From an uncultured Fodinibius sp. (GTDB lineage: Bacteria; Bacteroidota; Rhodothermia; Balneolales; Balneolaceae), in contig CAJXMW010000002.1 in NCBI GenBank assembly GCA_913056235.1, positions 62,001 through 126,000 of the forward strand: a stretch of DNA of 64,000 nt, in the 5' to 3' direction. The notes under the pieces were generated by a model. It made no database searches. It saw only the letters and a list, made by a program, of their open reading frames with translations, and was not told the origin of the DNA. Each line of letters opens with the position of its first letter. Position 1 is the first letter of the stretch. Of the stretch, positions 1-8,657 are shown in pieces. A program made the translations under genes and the position numbers.

Positions 1-1284
1 GTTGGGCCGGAGGATGAACGCCCCAATCGCATGGAACTGGCATGGAGTCGACTGGAATCCAATCACTTTGGAACCAACGAGTTTATGGAGTTTACCCGGG
101 CGGTTGATGCCAAGCCATACTTTACTGTTAATATGGGCACCGGCAGCATGACCGAAGCACAGCAATGGGTAGAATATACCAATGTGGAATCTGGTCCCTA
201 CTATGCCGAGCTTCGCAAGAAGCATGGTTACGAAGAGCCCTGGAATATCAAATATTGGAGCTTGGGCAATGAGATGGATGGTTTCTGGCAGATCGGGCAT
301 CTTAACGCTACGGACTACGCTAAAAAAGCGCGCGAAACGGCCAAAGTGATGCGTTTGACTGATCCCAGTATTGAGTTAATCGCGGCAGGTGCCTCCAACT
401 TTCGTCCCGATGCCAACCCTATGCACTGGAATCGCGTGGTGCTCGAAGAGCTGAAAAATGTGGTCGATTACCTGGCCTTGCATATTTATGTGGGCAATCC
501 TGATGACAATTATTACAACTTTATGTCCACGCCGCTGGTGCTCGAGGAGCGCACTAAAATTGTGGAAGGCATGATTCGTGATGTGATGAGCCGTGCCGAC
601 CGTGGTGATCGTCCGCCTGTTAAAATTGCCTGGGACGAATGGAATGTATGGTATCGAGCTCGTGCTGGCGATTCCATGACCGGTGACCGGGCGCTGGAAG
701 AAAAGTATAACCTGGAAGATGCGCTGGTTGTGGCTGGATTTTTGAACGCTTTTGTCCGCAATGCGGATGTCGTGAAGATGGCCAATATGGCGCAGCTGGT
801 AAATGTGATTGCGCCTATTTTTACTAACGGAGACGATATGTATAAGCAGACGACCTATTATCCGCTTCAGCTGTTCTCTGAGTACACCTACGGCACAGCG
901 CTGGATGTGTATGTGGATTCGGAAACCTATGATACTGACCAGTTTTTTATTGGACTGGGCGAATCACAGACCCAGCAGGATAACGTGCCGTATCTTGATG
1001 TTTCGGCATCCTACAAGGATAATGGCGAAGTAATTATCAACGTGGTGAACCGGCATAAGGACCAAGCGATTACTACCGATATTATATCGCAGAAAGGAGA
1101 ATTTAGTGGTGAGTTCGAGGTATATGAAGTAAACGGACCGGATGTAAAAGCCAACAACAATTTTAAGGAAACGAAGGTGAAAACTGAGAAGAAATCCTCC
1201 ATTCAGGCTGATGGTTCTGAAATTACATATTCCTTCCCAGCTCACTCGTACACGTTGATTAAAGGAAAAATTAAAACAGAGTAA
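1..1284 (+). CDS. GH51 alpha-L-arabinofuranosidase, 5'-truncated by window edge
   Basis: The reading frame is open from base 1, so the N-terminus lies outside the window. The first residues (VGPEDERPNRMELAW) match the internal GH51 segment that normally follows the conserved RWPGG..DWRDGIGP region. The first internal Met, at 31, is therefore not the start. The catalytic acid/base is the Glu of GNEMDG (codon 271-273). The nucleophile is the Glu of WDEWNVWY (codon 637-639). The C-terminal part is the beta-sandwich usual for GH51. Family members release terminal alpha-L-arabinofuranose from arabinan or arabinoxylan side chains with retention. The gene opens an arabinan block (GH43, GH97, mutarotase, a second GH51, araR, araBDA). 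Whether it has a signal peptide cannot be seen. It is only distantly similar to the second GH51 at 6206, so the two are not a recent duplication. Confidence 0.93.
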   Translation, partial: VGPEDERPNRMELAWSRLESNHFGTNEFMEFTRAVDAKPYFTVNMGTGSMTEAQQWVEYTNVESGPYYAELRKKHGYEEPWNIKYWSLGNEMDGFWQIGHLNATDYAKKARETAKVMRLTDPSIELIAAGASNFRPDANPMHWNRVVLEELKNVVDYLALHIYVGNPDDNYYNFMSTPLVLEERTKIVEGMIRDVMSRADRGDRPPVKIAWDEWNVWYRARAGDSMTGDRALEEKYNLEDALVVAGFLNAFVRNADVVKMANMAQLVNVIAPIFTNGDDMYKQTTYYPLQLFSEYTYGTALDVYVDSETYDTDQFFIGLGESQTQQDNVPYLDVSASYKDNGEVIINVVNRHKDQAITTDIISQKGEFSGEFEVYEVNGPDVKANNNFKETKVKTEKKSSIQADGSEITYSFPAHSYTLIKGKIKTE

Positions 1285-1386
1285 CTTCCCTCATATGACG
1301 GTGGACACGTCTACATTGGTCTTGGCTTTGAGCCGGGATCAGTGTAGGCGCTACTACTCAACTGGAGTTACGATAATGTAATAGAC

Positions 1387-2991
1387 ATGAAATTTCTCAA
1401 GCTGACATGTATTGGGATTTTTGCTCTGGCCGTTCTTGGCAGTTGTGGCGGCTCTACGGCCGTTGATGATGACGGTGAGGAGGAAGAACAGCAGGAAGAA
1501 GTTGAAAACTTTGACGGTCCCACTTATGACGATGATTACACCGATATTTCGGCCTGGGAGGATCGTTCGGAATGGAATATGGCCAATGTACACGATCCCA
1601 CCGTCGTAAAAGACGGGGAATACTATTATATGTATCAGACCAATGCCTCGTATGGAAACGTACATGTCGGACATGGCTTTTATCCGTATCGCCGATCCAA
1701 AGATTTGGTTAACTGGGATTTTCAGGGCGCAGCTTTTTCGCAAGTGCCGTCTTGGGTCAAAGATTCGCTAAATAGCAAGCGGGCTTCCATGGATCCGCCG
1801 TTGGATCCCATAGAAGATCCCGATTATGGCTTTTGGGCCCCTCATATTACAAAGGTAAATGGGACCTACAGGTTGTATTACAGCGTTGTAGTTCAGAATC
1901 CCATTAAGGGGTCTGATCCCAATGAATACTGGACTGAACGGGCCTTTATTGGGTTAGCTGAAACCGACGATCTTTCGTCAAATGACTGGGAAGACAAGGG
2001 TATGGTCCTAAGCTCGATTGCTGACGGTGAGGAAACCTACAAGCGCGACGGCGGTAATGACTGGAGTGCGTACTTTAAGTACAATGCCATTGATCCTTCA
2101 TACGTCGTGACGCCGGGGGGAGAGCACTGGCTGTTTTATGGATCTTGGCATTCGGGACTGGCAGCGGTTCAGCTTGATCCCGAAACGGGAAAGCCGTTTG
2201 AGTTAAAGAATTTAGAAGATTACGGAACACGAATAGCAGGACGAGGTGATGTAACCTCCAATAGATGGCAAGCACTCGAGGCTCCCGAAATTATTTATAA
2301 TGGAGAAACCGATTATTACTACCTCTTTGTGGCCTATGATGAACTTTCGGTAGCCTATAATACGCGTGTGGTCCGCTCCAAAAATATTACGGGACCATAT
2401 CGCGGCATCAACGGGAACAATGTTACCCAAGGGGCGGAGGCTTGGCCTATGATCACGCATCCTTACAAATTCAATAACCACTATGGCTGGGTTGGGTTTT
2501 CGCATCCCAGCGTTTTTCAGAATCCGGATACGGGACAATGGTTTTATTCTTCGCAGGGACGCTTGCCCCGAAATGTGCAGGGCATTAACGCATCCAACGC
2601 CGTTATGATGGGGCATATGCGCAAGGTATACTGGACCGACGATGGATGGCCCGTTGTGGCGCCAGAACGCTATGCAGCCGTGCCCGATACGACGACCATT
2701 ACCAAAGAAGAGATTACCGGGACCTGGGAAGAAATCACGCTGGAATATGAGTACCAGACGATGCAGAATTCCTACCGAGTAATTTTTAATGAGGATAACA
2801 CCCTCGGTGGAGCACTGGACGGAACTTGGTCGTATGATCAGGAATCCAACACGCTTACGGTGAATGGGAAAAAGCTAATTGTGGATAATGCCTGGGACTG
2901 GGAAGCGTCGCCCCGCGAGCGGACGTTTACCTATGTTGGATTGAACGCCTCCGGCCGGTCGATCTGGGGTAAAAAGGTAGAGGATAATTAA
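1387..2991 (+). CDS. GH43 endo-arabinanase-type lipoprotein
   Basis: This is a 534-residue lipoprotein. The signal peptide ends in the lipobox LGSC (Cys20), followed by an acidic Asp/Glu-rich linker that in Bacteroidota often directs lipoproteins to the cell surface. A five-bladed GH43 propeller follows from about residue 65 to 430. The three family carboxylates are present: Asp in HDPTVV (base), Asp in AIDPSYV (pKa modulator) and Glu in EAPEII (acid). The last ~90 residues (from GTWEEITLEY) form a separate beta domain like the C-terminal domain of two-domain endo-alpha-1,5-arabinanases. The likely role is cleavage of the arabinan backbone at the surface. It lies between GH51 and GH97 on the same strand, only 9 nt before the GH97 start, so it is probably cotranscribed. 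Substrate is inferred from family and context. Confidence 0.9.
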   Translation: MKFLKLTCIGIFALAVLGSCGGSTAVDDDGEEEEQQEEVENFDGPTYDDDYTDISAWEDRSEWNMANVHDPTVVKDGEYYYMYQTNASYGNVHVGHGFYPYRRSKDLVNWDFQGAAFSQVPSWVKDSLNSKRASMDPPLDPIEDPDYGFWAPHITKVNGTYRLYYSVVVQNPIKGSDPNEYWTERAFIGLAETDDLSSNDWEDKGMVLSSIADGEETYKRDGGNDWSAYFKYNAIDPSYVVTPGGEHWLFYGSWHSGLAAVQLDPETGKPFELKNLEDYGTRIAGRGDVTSNRWQALEAPEIIYNGETDYYYLFVAYDELSVAYNTRVVRSKNITGPYRGINGNNVTQGAEAWPMITHPYKFNNHYGWVGFSHPSVFQNPDTGQWFYSSQGRLPRNVQGINASNAVMMGHMRKVYWTDDGWPVVAPERYAAVPDTTTITKEEITGTWEEITLEYEYQTMQNSYRVIFNEDNTLGGALDGTWSYDQESNTLTVNGKKLIVDNAWDWEASPRERTFTYVGLNASGRSIWGKKVEDN

Positions 2992-3000
2992 GGATAGCAA

Positions 3001-4959
3001 ATGAGAAGTACCGATCTAAATATTCTGACAACACTATTGGGTATCCTGCTTGCAGGTGTGATGCTGTGGGGCTGCTCGGTCTTTTCTGGACAACAGGTTC
3101 AGAGTCCGGACGGGAATATCGTGCTTCACTTTGATTTGTCTGACGGTCAGCCGTATTACACGGTTTCTCGCAATGGAGCCAAGGTGATGGATCGTTCAAG
3201 TCTAGGGCTGGTGCGGGATGACATCGACTTTTCACAAAATATGCGGCTGGATTCCGTTTCGGGTCCTACAAAAATTGAGGACTCCTATCGCTTGCAACAT
3301 GGAAAGAAGCAACAAATAGATTACAACGCCAGGGAAAACATATATCACCTGAGTCATCAATCTGGGCAGGATTTAGATATCCAGGTACGAGTCTCAAACG
3401 ATGGTGTTGGGATCCGATACCATTTCCTGGGGCAAAGTGATGAAACACATCATATTATCGCGGAGAAGACCTCGTTCAACTTTCCGGAGGATGCGCGGGC
3501 TTGGCTGGAGCCGCTTGCCAATGTGAACACCGGCTATGCGCAGACGAATCCTTCTTATGAAGAGCATTATAAGCAGCATATCAAGGTAGGTGCGCCGGCG
3601 CCTGACAGTGCGGGATGGGCCTATCCAGCACTGTTTAAATCGGAGGATACTTGGCTGCTGGTCTCAGAGACTGGCATGGATGGCACGTATCCGGCGACAC
3701 GGCTTCGGCCGGATTCACAGAATGGCAATTACCAGATTGGGTTTCCGCAGCAGGGTGAGCAGTTTCCCGGCCGTGCACTTAATCCCCAGTCGACCTTGCC
3801 GTGGGCTACGCCGTGGCGGATTATTGCACTTGGCAGTTTGAAGACTATCACGGAATCGACGCTGGGTACGGATTTGGCAGCTCCGGCTAAGCTACAGGAT
3901 ACGTCGTGGATTGATCCGGGGAGTGCTTCGTGGAGCTGGGCCAAGCTGAAGGATCAGTCCATTAACTATGAGACCCAAAAACAATTTATTGACTATGCAG
4001 CCGAAATGGGCTGGGAATATACGCTGGTGGATGTGAACTGGGATCAAAATATGGGCTACGACCGGATGGCCCAGCTAGCTGACTATGCCGAAGATAAAGG
4101 GGTAGGATTACTGCTGTGGTACAATTCCTCGGGCAGCTGGAATAGCACTGAATACACCCCCAAAAGCGAGCTTTTGACGCATAAAGATCGGGTTGAAGAA
4201 TTTAGCAGAATTGCTGAGATGGGCATTGCGGGTATCAAGGTTGACTTTTTTGCCGGCGATGGTCAGTCGATGATTCAATACTATCGAGATATTTTTAAGG
4301 ATGCTGCCGATCATCATCTGATGGTGAACACGCACGGCACCACCCTTCCCCGCGGATGGCACCGTACCTGGCCCAACCTGATGACAATGGAATCAGTCAA
4401 GGGATTTGAGTACATCACTTTTGAGCAGGTCAATGCCGACCGGGCAGCGAATCACAATACGATGCTGCCGTTTACGCGCAACGTGTTTAGTCCCATGGAT
4501 TATACGCCCATGAGCCTGACGGAACTGTTTAATGTGGAGCGAAAGACGACCAACGCACACGAGTTGGCACTGCCGGTGTTGTTTACGTCCGGCATCCAGC
4601 ATTATGCTGAGACGCCAAGCGGTATGGAGGAAATCCCGACTTATGTGCAAGACCTTGTGAAAAAGATCCCCGTTCAGTGGGATGATATGGAATTTATGCA
4701 GGGGTATCCCGGCAAGTATGTTGTGCTGGCACGCCGTTCGGGTGACCGGTGGTTTGTAGCTGGAATTAACGGTGAAAAGAAAACCAAAGAACTTAGCCTG
4801 GATCTGTCGTTTATTCCCAACGATGCTGAGGGACTGATGATTGGAGATGGAGAATCCCAATTTGCATTTTCTCAGCAGCAAATAACAGCTTCAAGTGCAG
4901 TGGATGTGACGATGAAAGAGAATGGAGGATTTATTATTCTGTTTGAGACAAAAACGTAA
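3001..4959 (+). CDS. GH97 lipoprotein, retaining type (alpha-galactosidase or beta-L-arabinopyranosidase)
   Basis: This is a 652-residue protein with a lipobox at LWGC (Cys25). It has an N-terminal beta-sandwich (VQSPDGNIVLHFDL), a TIM barrel from about residue 300, and a C-terminal beta domain. GH97 splits into inverting enzymes that use Glu as base and retaining enzymes that use an Asp nucleophile. Here GIKVDFF supplies Asp415 and TMESVKGFEY supplies Glu464, which fits the retaining branch. That branch contains alpha-galactosidases and beta-L-arabinopyranosidases. In an arabinan locus the second activity is attractive, because plant arabinogalactans can carry beta-L-arabinopyranose caps. 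That assignment is inference from context; alpha-galactosidase is the alternative. It is probably cotranscribed with the GH43 9 nt upstream, and an AAGGA motif stands a few bases before the ATG. Confidence 0.87.
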   Translation: MRSTDLNILTTLLGILLAGVMLWGCSVFSGQQVQSPDGNIVLHFDLSDGQPYYTVSRNGAKVMDRSSLGLVRDDIDFSQNMRLDSVSGPTKIEDSYRLQHGKKQQIDYNARENIYHLSHQSGQDLDIQVRVSNDGVGIRYHFLGQSDETHHIIAEKTSFNFPEDARAWLEPLANVNTGYAQTNPSYEEHYKQHIKVGAPAPDSAGWAYPALFKSEDTWLLVSETGMDGTYPATRLRPDSQNGNYQIGFPQQGEQFPGRALNPQSTLPWATPWRIIALGSLKTITESTLGTDLAAPAKLQDTSWIDPGSASWSWAKLKDQSINYETQKQFIDYAAEMGWEYTLVDVNWDQNMGYDRMAQLADYAEDKGVGLLLWYNSSGSWNSTEYTPKSELLTHKDRVEEFSRIAEMGIAGIKVDFFAGDGQSMIQYYRDIFKDAADHHLMVNTHGTTLPRGWHRTWPNLMTMESVKGFEYITFEQVNADRAANHNTMLPFTRNVFSPMDYTPMSLTELFNVERKTTNAHELALPVLFTSGIQHYAETPSGMEEIPTYVQDLVKKIPVQWDDMEFMQGYPGKYVVLARRSGDRWFVAGINGEKKTKELSLDLSFIPNDAEGLMIGDGESQFAFSQQQITASSAVDVTMKENGGFIILFETKT

Positions 4960-4993
4960 TATGGAAACAAGAATCTGAATTAACGATAAAAAA

Positions 4994-6154
4994 ATGTCAT
5001 TAATTTTTTACCAACAAGACATACGAAGATTAATTAATTGGGCTGTTGCTGTAAGTTTGATATTTACCACATTAATTGGTTGTGCTGAACAGAAAACGCA
5101 ACAGAACGAAAATCAAATGGCAGCAGTCAAAAAAGAGTCATTTGGAACTTTGGAGGACGGGCGCGAAGTCTCATTATTTACTCTTAGCAACGAAGATGGT
5201 ATTGAAGTTGAAATCACCAATTATGGGGGAACAGTTACCTCCATTCGTACGCCTGACAAAAATGGCAATTTTGAAAACGTCGTGCTCGGTTTCGACTCGC
5301 TGGAAAAATATACGGCGGGTGTTCCTTATTTTGGAGCGCTGATCGGTCGCTATGGCAATCGCATCGAAGACGGTACGTTTTCGATTGATGGCAAGCAGTA
5401 CCAATTGGCTACCAACGACGGTGACAACCACCTCCATGGCGGCGAACAGGGGTTCGACAAGGTACTCTGGGATGCTGCTGCCCAGGATGATGGATCGCTG
5501 AAGTTAACTTACCTGAGCAACGACGGGGAAGAGGGCTATCCTGGTAACCTGGAGGTTACGGTCGTCTATACGCTGACCAACGAGAATGAGTTAAAAATTG
5601 AGTACGAAGCTACCACCGATAAGGCAACGCCTGTCAACCTGACTAATCACAGCTATTTCAATCTCAGCGGACATCCCGACAGTACGATCCTGGATCACCA
5701 GCTGAAGATTAGGGCGGACCAATATACCCCGGTCAACGATGAGCTTATTCCCACCGGAGAGCTGGCCAGCGTTGCGGGTACTCCTTTTGATTTTACTGAA
5801 TTTCACAAGATCGGAGGGCGTATCGACCAGGTGGAAGGTGGTTACGACCATAACTGGGTACTGAATCAACCCGAAGGTGACTCGCTGTTTCATGCTGCAA
5901 CGTTGTACGATCCCGGCAGTGGCCGTCAGATGAAGGTATTTACGGAAGAGCCCGGCCTGCAGTTCTACTCGGGCAACTTTTTAGATGGCAGTTTGAAAGG
6001 GCCGAACGGCACGCCTTTTGTACAGCATGCTGCTCTTTGTCTTGAGACCCAGCATTTTCCGAATTCTCCCAATGAGCCGGATTTTCCATCCACGATACTG
6101 CGTCCCGGCCAAACCTATCAGACAACAACTATTTACAAATTTGAAACCCGCTAA
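4994..6154 (+). CDS. secreted aldose 1-epimerase (mutarotase), lipoprotein
   Basis: This 386-residue GalM-family protein interconverts the alpha and beta anomers of released aldoses. The first ~30 residues are a signal sequence ending in a lipobox-like LIGC, so the enzyme acts outside the cytoplasm. The mature part begins near residue 45 (SFGTLEDGREVSLFTL). The family features are visible: ITNYGGTV, the GNRI segment after the substrate-binding region, NDGDNHLHGG, the catalytic His in NLTNHSYFNLSG, and the C-terminal Glu in FVQHAALCLETQHFP. It sits 34 nt after GH97 and before the second GH51, so its likely substrate is L-arabinose freed by the surrounding glycosidases. The family cannot be used to choose between L-arabinose, D-galactose and D-glucose. 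Confidence 0.9.
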   Translation: MSLIFYQQDIRRLINWAVAVSLIFTTLIGCAEQKTQQNENQMAAVKKESFGTLEDGREVSLFTLSNEDGIEVEITNYGGTVTSIRTPDKNGNFENVVLGFDSLEKYTAGVPYFGALIGRYGNRIEDGTFSIDGKQYQLATNDGDNHLHGGEQGFDKVLWDAAAQDDGSLKLTYLSNDGEEGYPGNLEVTVVYTLTNENELKIEYEATTDKATPVNLTNHSYFNLSGHPDSTILDHQLKIRADQYTPVNDELIPTGELASVAGTPFDFTEFHKIGGRIDQVEGGYDHNWVLNQPEGDSLFHAATLYDPGSGRQMKVFTEEPGLQFYSGNFLDGSLKGPNGTPFVQHAALCLETQHFPNSPNEPDFPSTILRPGQTYQTTTIYKFETR

Positions 6155-6205
6155 ATCTAAATATTAGTCAATATGTTAGCATCCGAATTTTTTAGGTCGC
6201 TTGAT

Positions 6206-7750
6206 ATGAAAAAGTTTTTATTAACTCCACTACTTGTACTGTTGCTGGGTTGCTCTGCGATAATGGCGCAAAATAGTATGGTAATAACGGCTGATCAGCC
6301 CCAGAACAAGATCAGCGAGCATATATACGGACAGTTTTCGGAGCATCTTGGTACAGGAATGTACGGTGGGCTCTGGGTAGGGCCAGACTCCGATATCCCC
6401 AATACCGACGGTTTTCGAAATGATGTGGTGAAAGCGCTAAAAGAACTAAAAATTCCTAACCTACGCTGGCCGGGCGGCTGTTTTGCGGATGAATATCACT
6501 GGCGGGACGGGATCGGACCGCGTGATGAGCGTCCCGTTCGAATCAATACTCACTGGGGGATGGTAGAGGAGAAAAATCAGGTAGGTACACACGAGTTTAT
6601 GCGTCTGACCGAATTGATTGACACCGAGCCCTATATCTCTGCCAATGTTGGTAGTGGTACGGTCGAAGAAATGGCCAACTGGGTTGAATATATGACTTTT
6701 GACGGCAACAGCACGCTGGCCAATCTGCGACGAGAAAACGGGCAGGATGAGGCCTGGAAAGTGAAGTTCTGGGGTATTGGTAACGAAAGCTGGGGCTGTG
6801 GTGGTAACATGCAAGCCGATTATTATGCGGATCTTTTTCGCCAGTATGCGACCTATGCTAAAGATTTTAGCGGCAACGAACTCTATAAAATTGCCAGTGG
6901 CTTTTCGGATGAGAACTACTGGTGGACCGAAACTGTGGTAGAAGAAGCTGGAAATCAGATGGATGCTATTTCGTTGCATTATTATACATTGGCAACGGGT
7001 AATTGGGGCAATAAGGGGCCTTCCAAAGATTTTAGCGAAGACATGTATTTCGCCGGATTGAGCCAGGGACTCAAAATGGATGAACTGGTCACTCGTCACT
7101 CGACGCGGATGGATAAATATGATCCTGAAAAACGTATTGCGCTTGCCGTGGATGAGTGGGGCATCTGGACCGATCCGCTGGAGGGGACCAATCCCGGATT
7201 TTTGCAGCAACAAAACTCCATTCGGGATGCACTTATTGCTTCTACAACACTCGACATCCTGAATGCTCACAGTGACCGCGTGCGTATTGCCAATATTGCG
7301 CAAACTGTGAATGTATTACAGGCCATGATTTTAACGGATGGCAAGCAGATGCTTAAAACGCCCACGTACCATGTGTTTGATTTTTATACGGTACATCACA
7401 ATGCTATGCTGTTGCCTATGCACTTGGATGCCGGCACCTACGAACATAATGGCAAGAGCATCCCCGCTGTGAGCGCTACGGCATCCAAAAAGGATGGGTC
7501 GGTTCGTTTAACCGTAACAAACCTGCATGCGACAGAAGCACAGGAGGTAACGGCCGATATTCGTGGTGTGGATCTTGGGTCAGTAACGAATGCAAGAATT
7601 TTGACGGCGGATGAAGTGGATGCCATCAACACCTTTGATAACCCGAATAATATATCACCTGAGGAATATGAGGACTACAGTTTGGAGGGCAATGAGTTAA
7701 CATTGCGCTTACCCTCAAAATCCGTTATAGTTTTACGAATCACGAACTAA
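6206..7750 (+). CDS. GH51 alpha-L-arabinofuranosidase, secreted
   Basis: I place the start at the ATG at 6206, which gives a standard signal peptide (MKKFLLTPLLVLLLGCSAIMAQ). An in-frame ATG at 6173 would add 11 residues in front of it. The lipobox-like LLGC suggests either a lipoprotein or cleavage after IMAQ. The mature enzyme has the GH51 TIM barrel (LRWPGGCFADEYHWRDGIGP, split here only for reference) with acid/base Glu194 in GNESWGCGG and nucleophile Glu317 in AVDEWGIW, then a C-terminal beta-sandwich. Length (514 residues) is typical of complete GH51 proteins. It follows the mutarotase and precedes araR, closing the extracellular part of the arabinan block. It is only moderately similar to the GH51 at the left edge, so the pair may differ in linkage or chain-length preference. 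Confidence 0.93.
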   Translation: MKKFLLTPLLVLLLGCSAIMAQNSMVITADQPQNKISEHIYGQFSEHLGTGMYGGLWVGPDSDIPNTDGFRNDVVKALKELKIPNLRWPGGCFADEYHWRDGIGPRDERPVRINTHWGMVEEKNQVGTHEFMRLTELIDTEPYISANVGSGTVEEMANWVEYMTFDGNSTLANLRRENGQDEAWKVKFWGIGNESWGCGGNMQADYYADLFRQYATYAKDFSGNELYKIASGFSDENYWWTETVVEEAGNQMDAISLHYYTLATGNWGNKGPSKDFSEDMYFAGLSQGLKMDELVTRHSTRMDKYDPEKRIALAVDEWGIWTDPLEGTNPGFLQQQNSIRDALIASTTLDILNAHSDRVRIANIAQTVNVLQAMILTDGKQMLKTPTYHVFDFYTVHHNAMLLPMHLDAGTYEHNGKSIPAVSATASKKDGSVRLTVTNLHATEAQEVTADIRGVDLGSVTNARILTADEVDAINTFDNPNNISPEEYEDYSLEGNELTLRLPSKSVIVLRITN

Positions 7751-7809
7751 AGTAGCACCTGAGCGCTGCAGGCAGCGAGTTTGCAGCGTCACTTAAAAGT
7801 TATTTGAAC

Positions 7810-8514
7810 ATGTTAGACCAATACAAAGATCACGACCGAATACTTGTAGCAGTGGACTCTATTATATTCGGTTTTGATCGCAGTGGATTAAAATTATTGC
7901 TCATCAAGAGAGATTTTGAACCGGAGAAGGGTAACTGGTCGCTGATGGGGGGATTCCTGAATAAGGATGAAAGTCTGGACGAGGCGGCCGACCGAGTGTT
8001 GCAAAAGCTTACGGGTCTTAAGAATGTGTACCTGGAACAACTGTATGGATTTGGTGAAGTAGATCGTGATCCGGTGGAGCGTACAGTATCCATTGCCTAC
8101 TATGCGCTCATTAATATCCGGCAACACGACAAAGAACTAATGGATAAATACAGTGCCCGGTGGTTTCCGATCGATGATCTGCCGGATCTCATTTTTGACC
8201 ACAAAGATATGGTAGAGGCTGCTAAGGAGCGCTTGAAATATCGTGCTTCACACGAACCGGTTGGATTTGAGTTGCTGCCCGAAAAATTCACGATGCCTGA
8301 GCTACAGATTCTCTATGAAGGAATTTATGAGACCCAGTTGGATAAACGAAATTTTCGCCGCCGTATCCTGTCGATGGATATCCTGACAAAGACCAACGAG
8401 AAGCAGAAAAAATATTCTAAAAAAGGTGCGTATTTCTACAAGTTCAACGAGGATAAATACGAGGATAAGGTAGACAAAGGAGAGAGCTTGACGTTTAAGC
8501 CCATTAATCTATAA
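7810..8514 (+). CDS. araR: NUDIX-domain transcriptional regulator of arabinose use (AraR/NrtR family)
   Basis: This 234-residue protein has an N-terminal NUDIX fold (about residues 10-145) and a C-terminal winged-helix DNA-binding domain (about 150-234, PEKFTMPELQILYEGIY onward). The canonical NUDIX box GX5EX7REUXEEXGU is retained in spacing but not in chemistry: the REUXEE part reads RVLQKL, so the metal-binding glutamates are lost. That is expected for a sensor rather than a hydrolase. Bacteroidota AraR regulators of this family bind L-arabinose through the NUDIX domain and repress arabinose genes. The gene lies directly before araB. I chose the ATG at 7810; a TTG at 7804 is also in frame. 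The palindrome at 8572-8592 is a plausible operator for this protein. Confidence 0.88.
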   Translation: MLDQYKDHDRILVAVDSIIFGFDRSGLKLLLIKRDFEPEKGNWSLMGGFLNKDESLDEAADRVLQKLTGLKNVYLEQLYGFGEVDRDPVERTVSIAYYALINIRQHDKELMDKYSARWFPIDDLPDLIFDHKDMVEAAKERLKYRASHEPVGFELLPEKFTMPELQILYEGIYETQLDKRNFRRRILSMDILTKTNEKQKKYSKKGAYFYKFNEDKYEDKVDKGESLTFKPINL

Positions 8515-8571
8515 CAGTGTAATGTGATTTTTCGAATGAAGGATGGAATAAATTATAGTGCCTTAAAATAT

Positions 8572-8592
8572 AAAGTGTATTGTGTACAACTA
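8572..8592 (+). promoter_or_regulatory. candidate AraR operator upstream of araB
   Basis: This imperfect palindrome has half-sites AAGTGT and ACAACT. It shares the nine-mer AAGTGTATT and the following ACA..TA with the cleaner palindrome at 33290-33310 upstream of the tandem GH43 genes, read on that operon's strand. It ends at the TAtTTTTG element at 8591-8598, which resembles the Bacteroidota -7 box, so a bound repressor would cover the promoter. The function is inferred from position and sharing, not known. Confidence 0.45.
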
Positions 8593-8598
8593 TTTTTG
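8591..8598 (+). promoter_or_regulatory. possible -7 promoter element for araBDA
   Basis: TATTTTTG fits the Bacteroidota TAnnTTTG consensus and lies 60 nt before the araB start, next to the candidate AraR site. No TTTG is found at the usual distance upstream, so this remains weak. The same octamer occurs at 14573-14580, just before the ECF sigma gene. Confidence 0.3.
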
Positions 8599-8657
8599 AA
8601 GTAGGCTCTCAACAGTTTAAGTAAAGAATTGAAGCAAAGGACAGAAAGCATAAAACA

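Noticed and set aside
4393-4881. A 162-codon open frame on the minus strand
   Set aside because: It is antisense to the catalytic part of GH97, which is intact on the + strand.
6461-7303. A 280-codon open frame on the minus strand
   Set aside because: It lies wholly inside the GH51 gene, has no start signal and encodes a low-quality sequence; it is a shadow of the real gene.
7758-7790. Terminator hairpin between GH51 and araR
   Set aside because: The stem (CGCTGC/GCAGCG) is only 6 bp with a 13-nt loop and no T-run.
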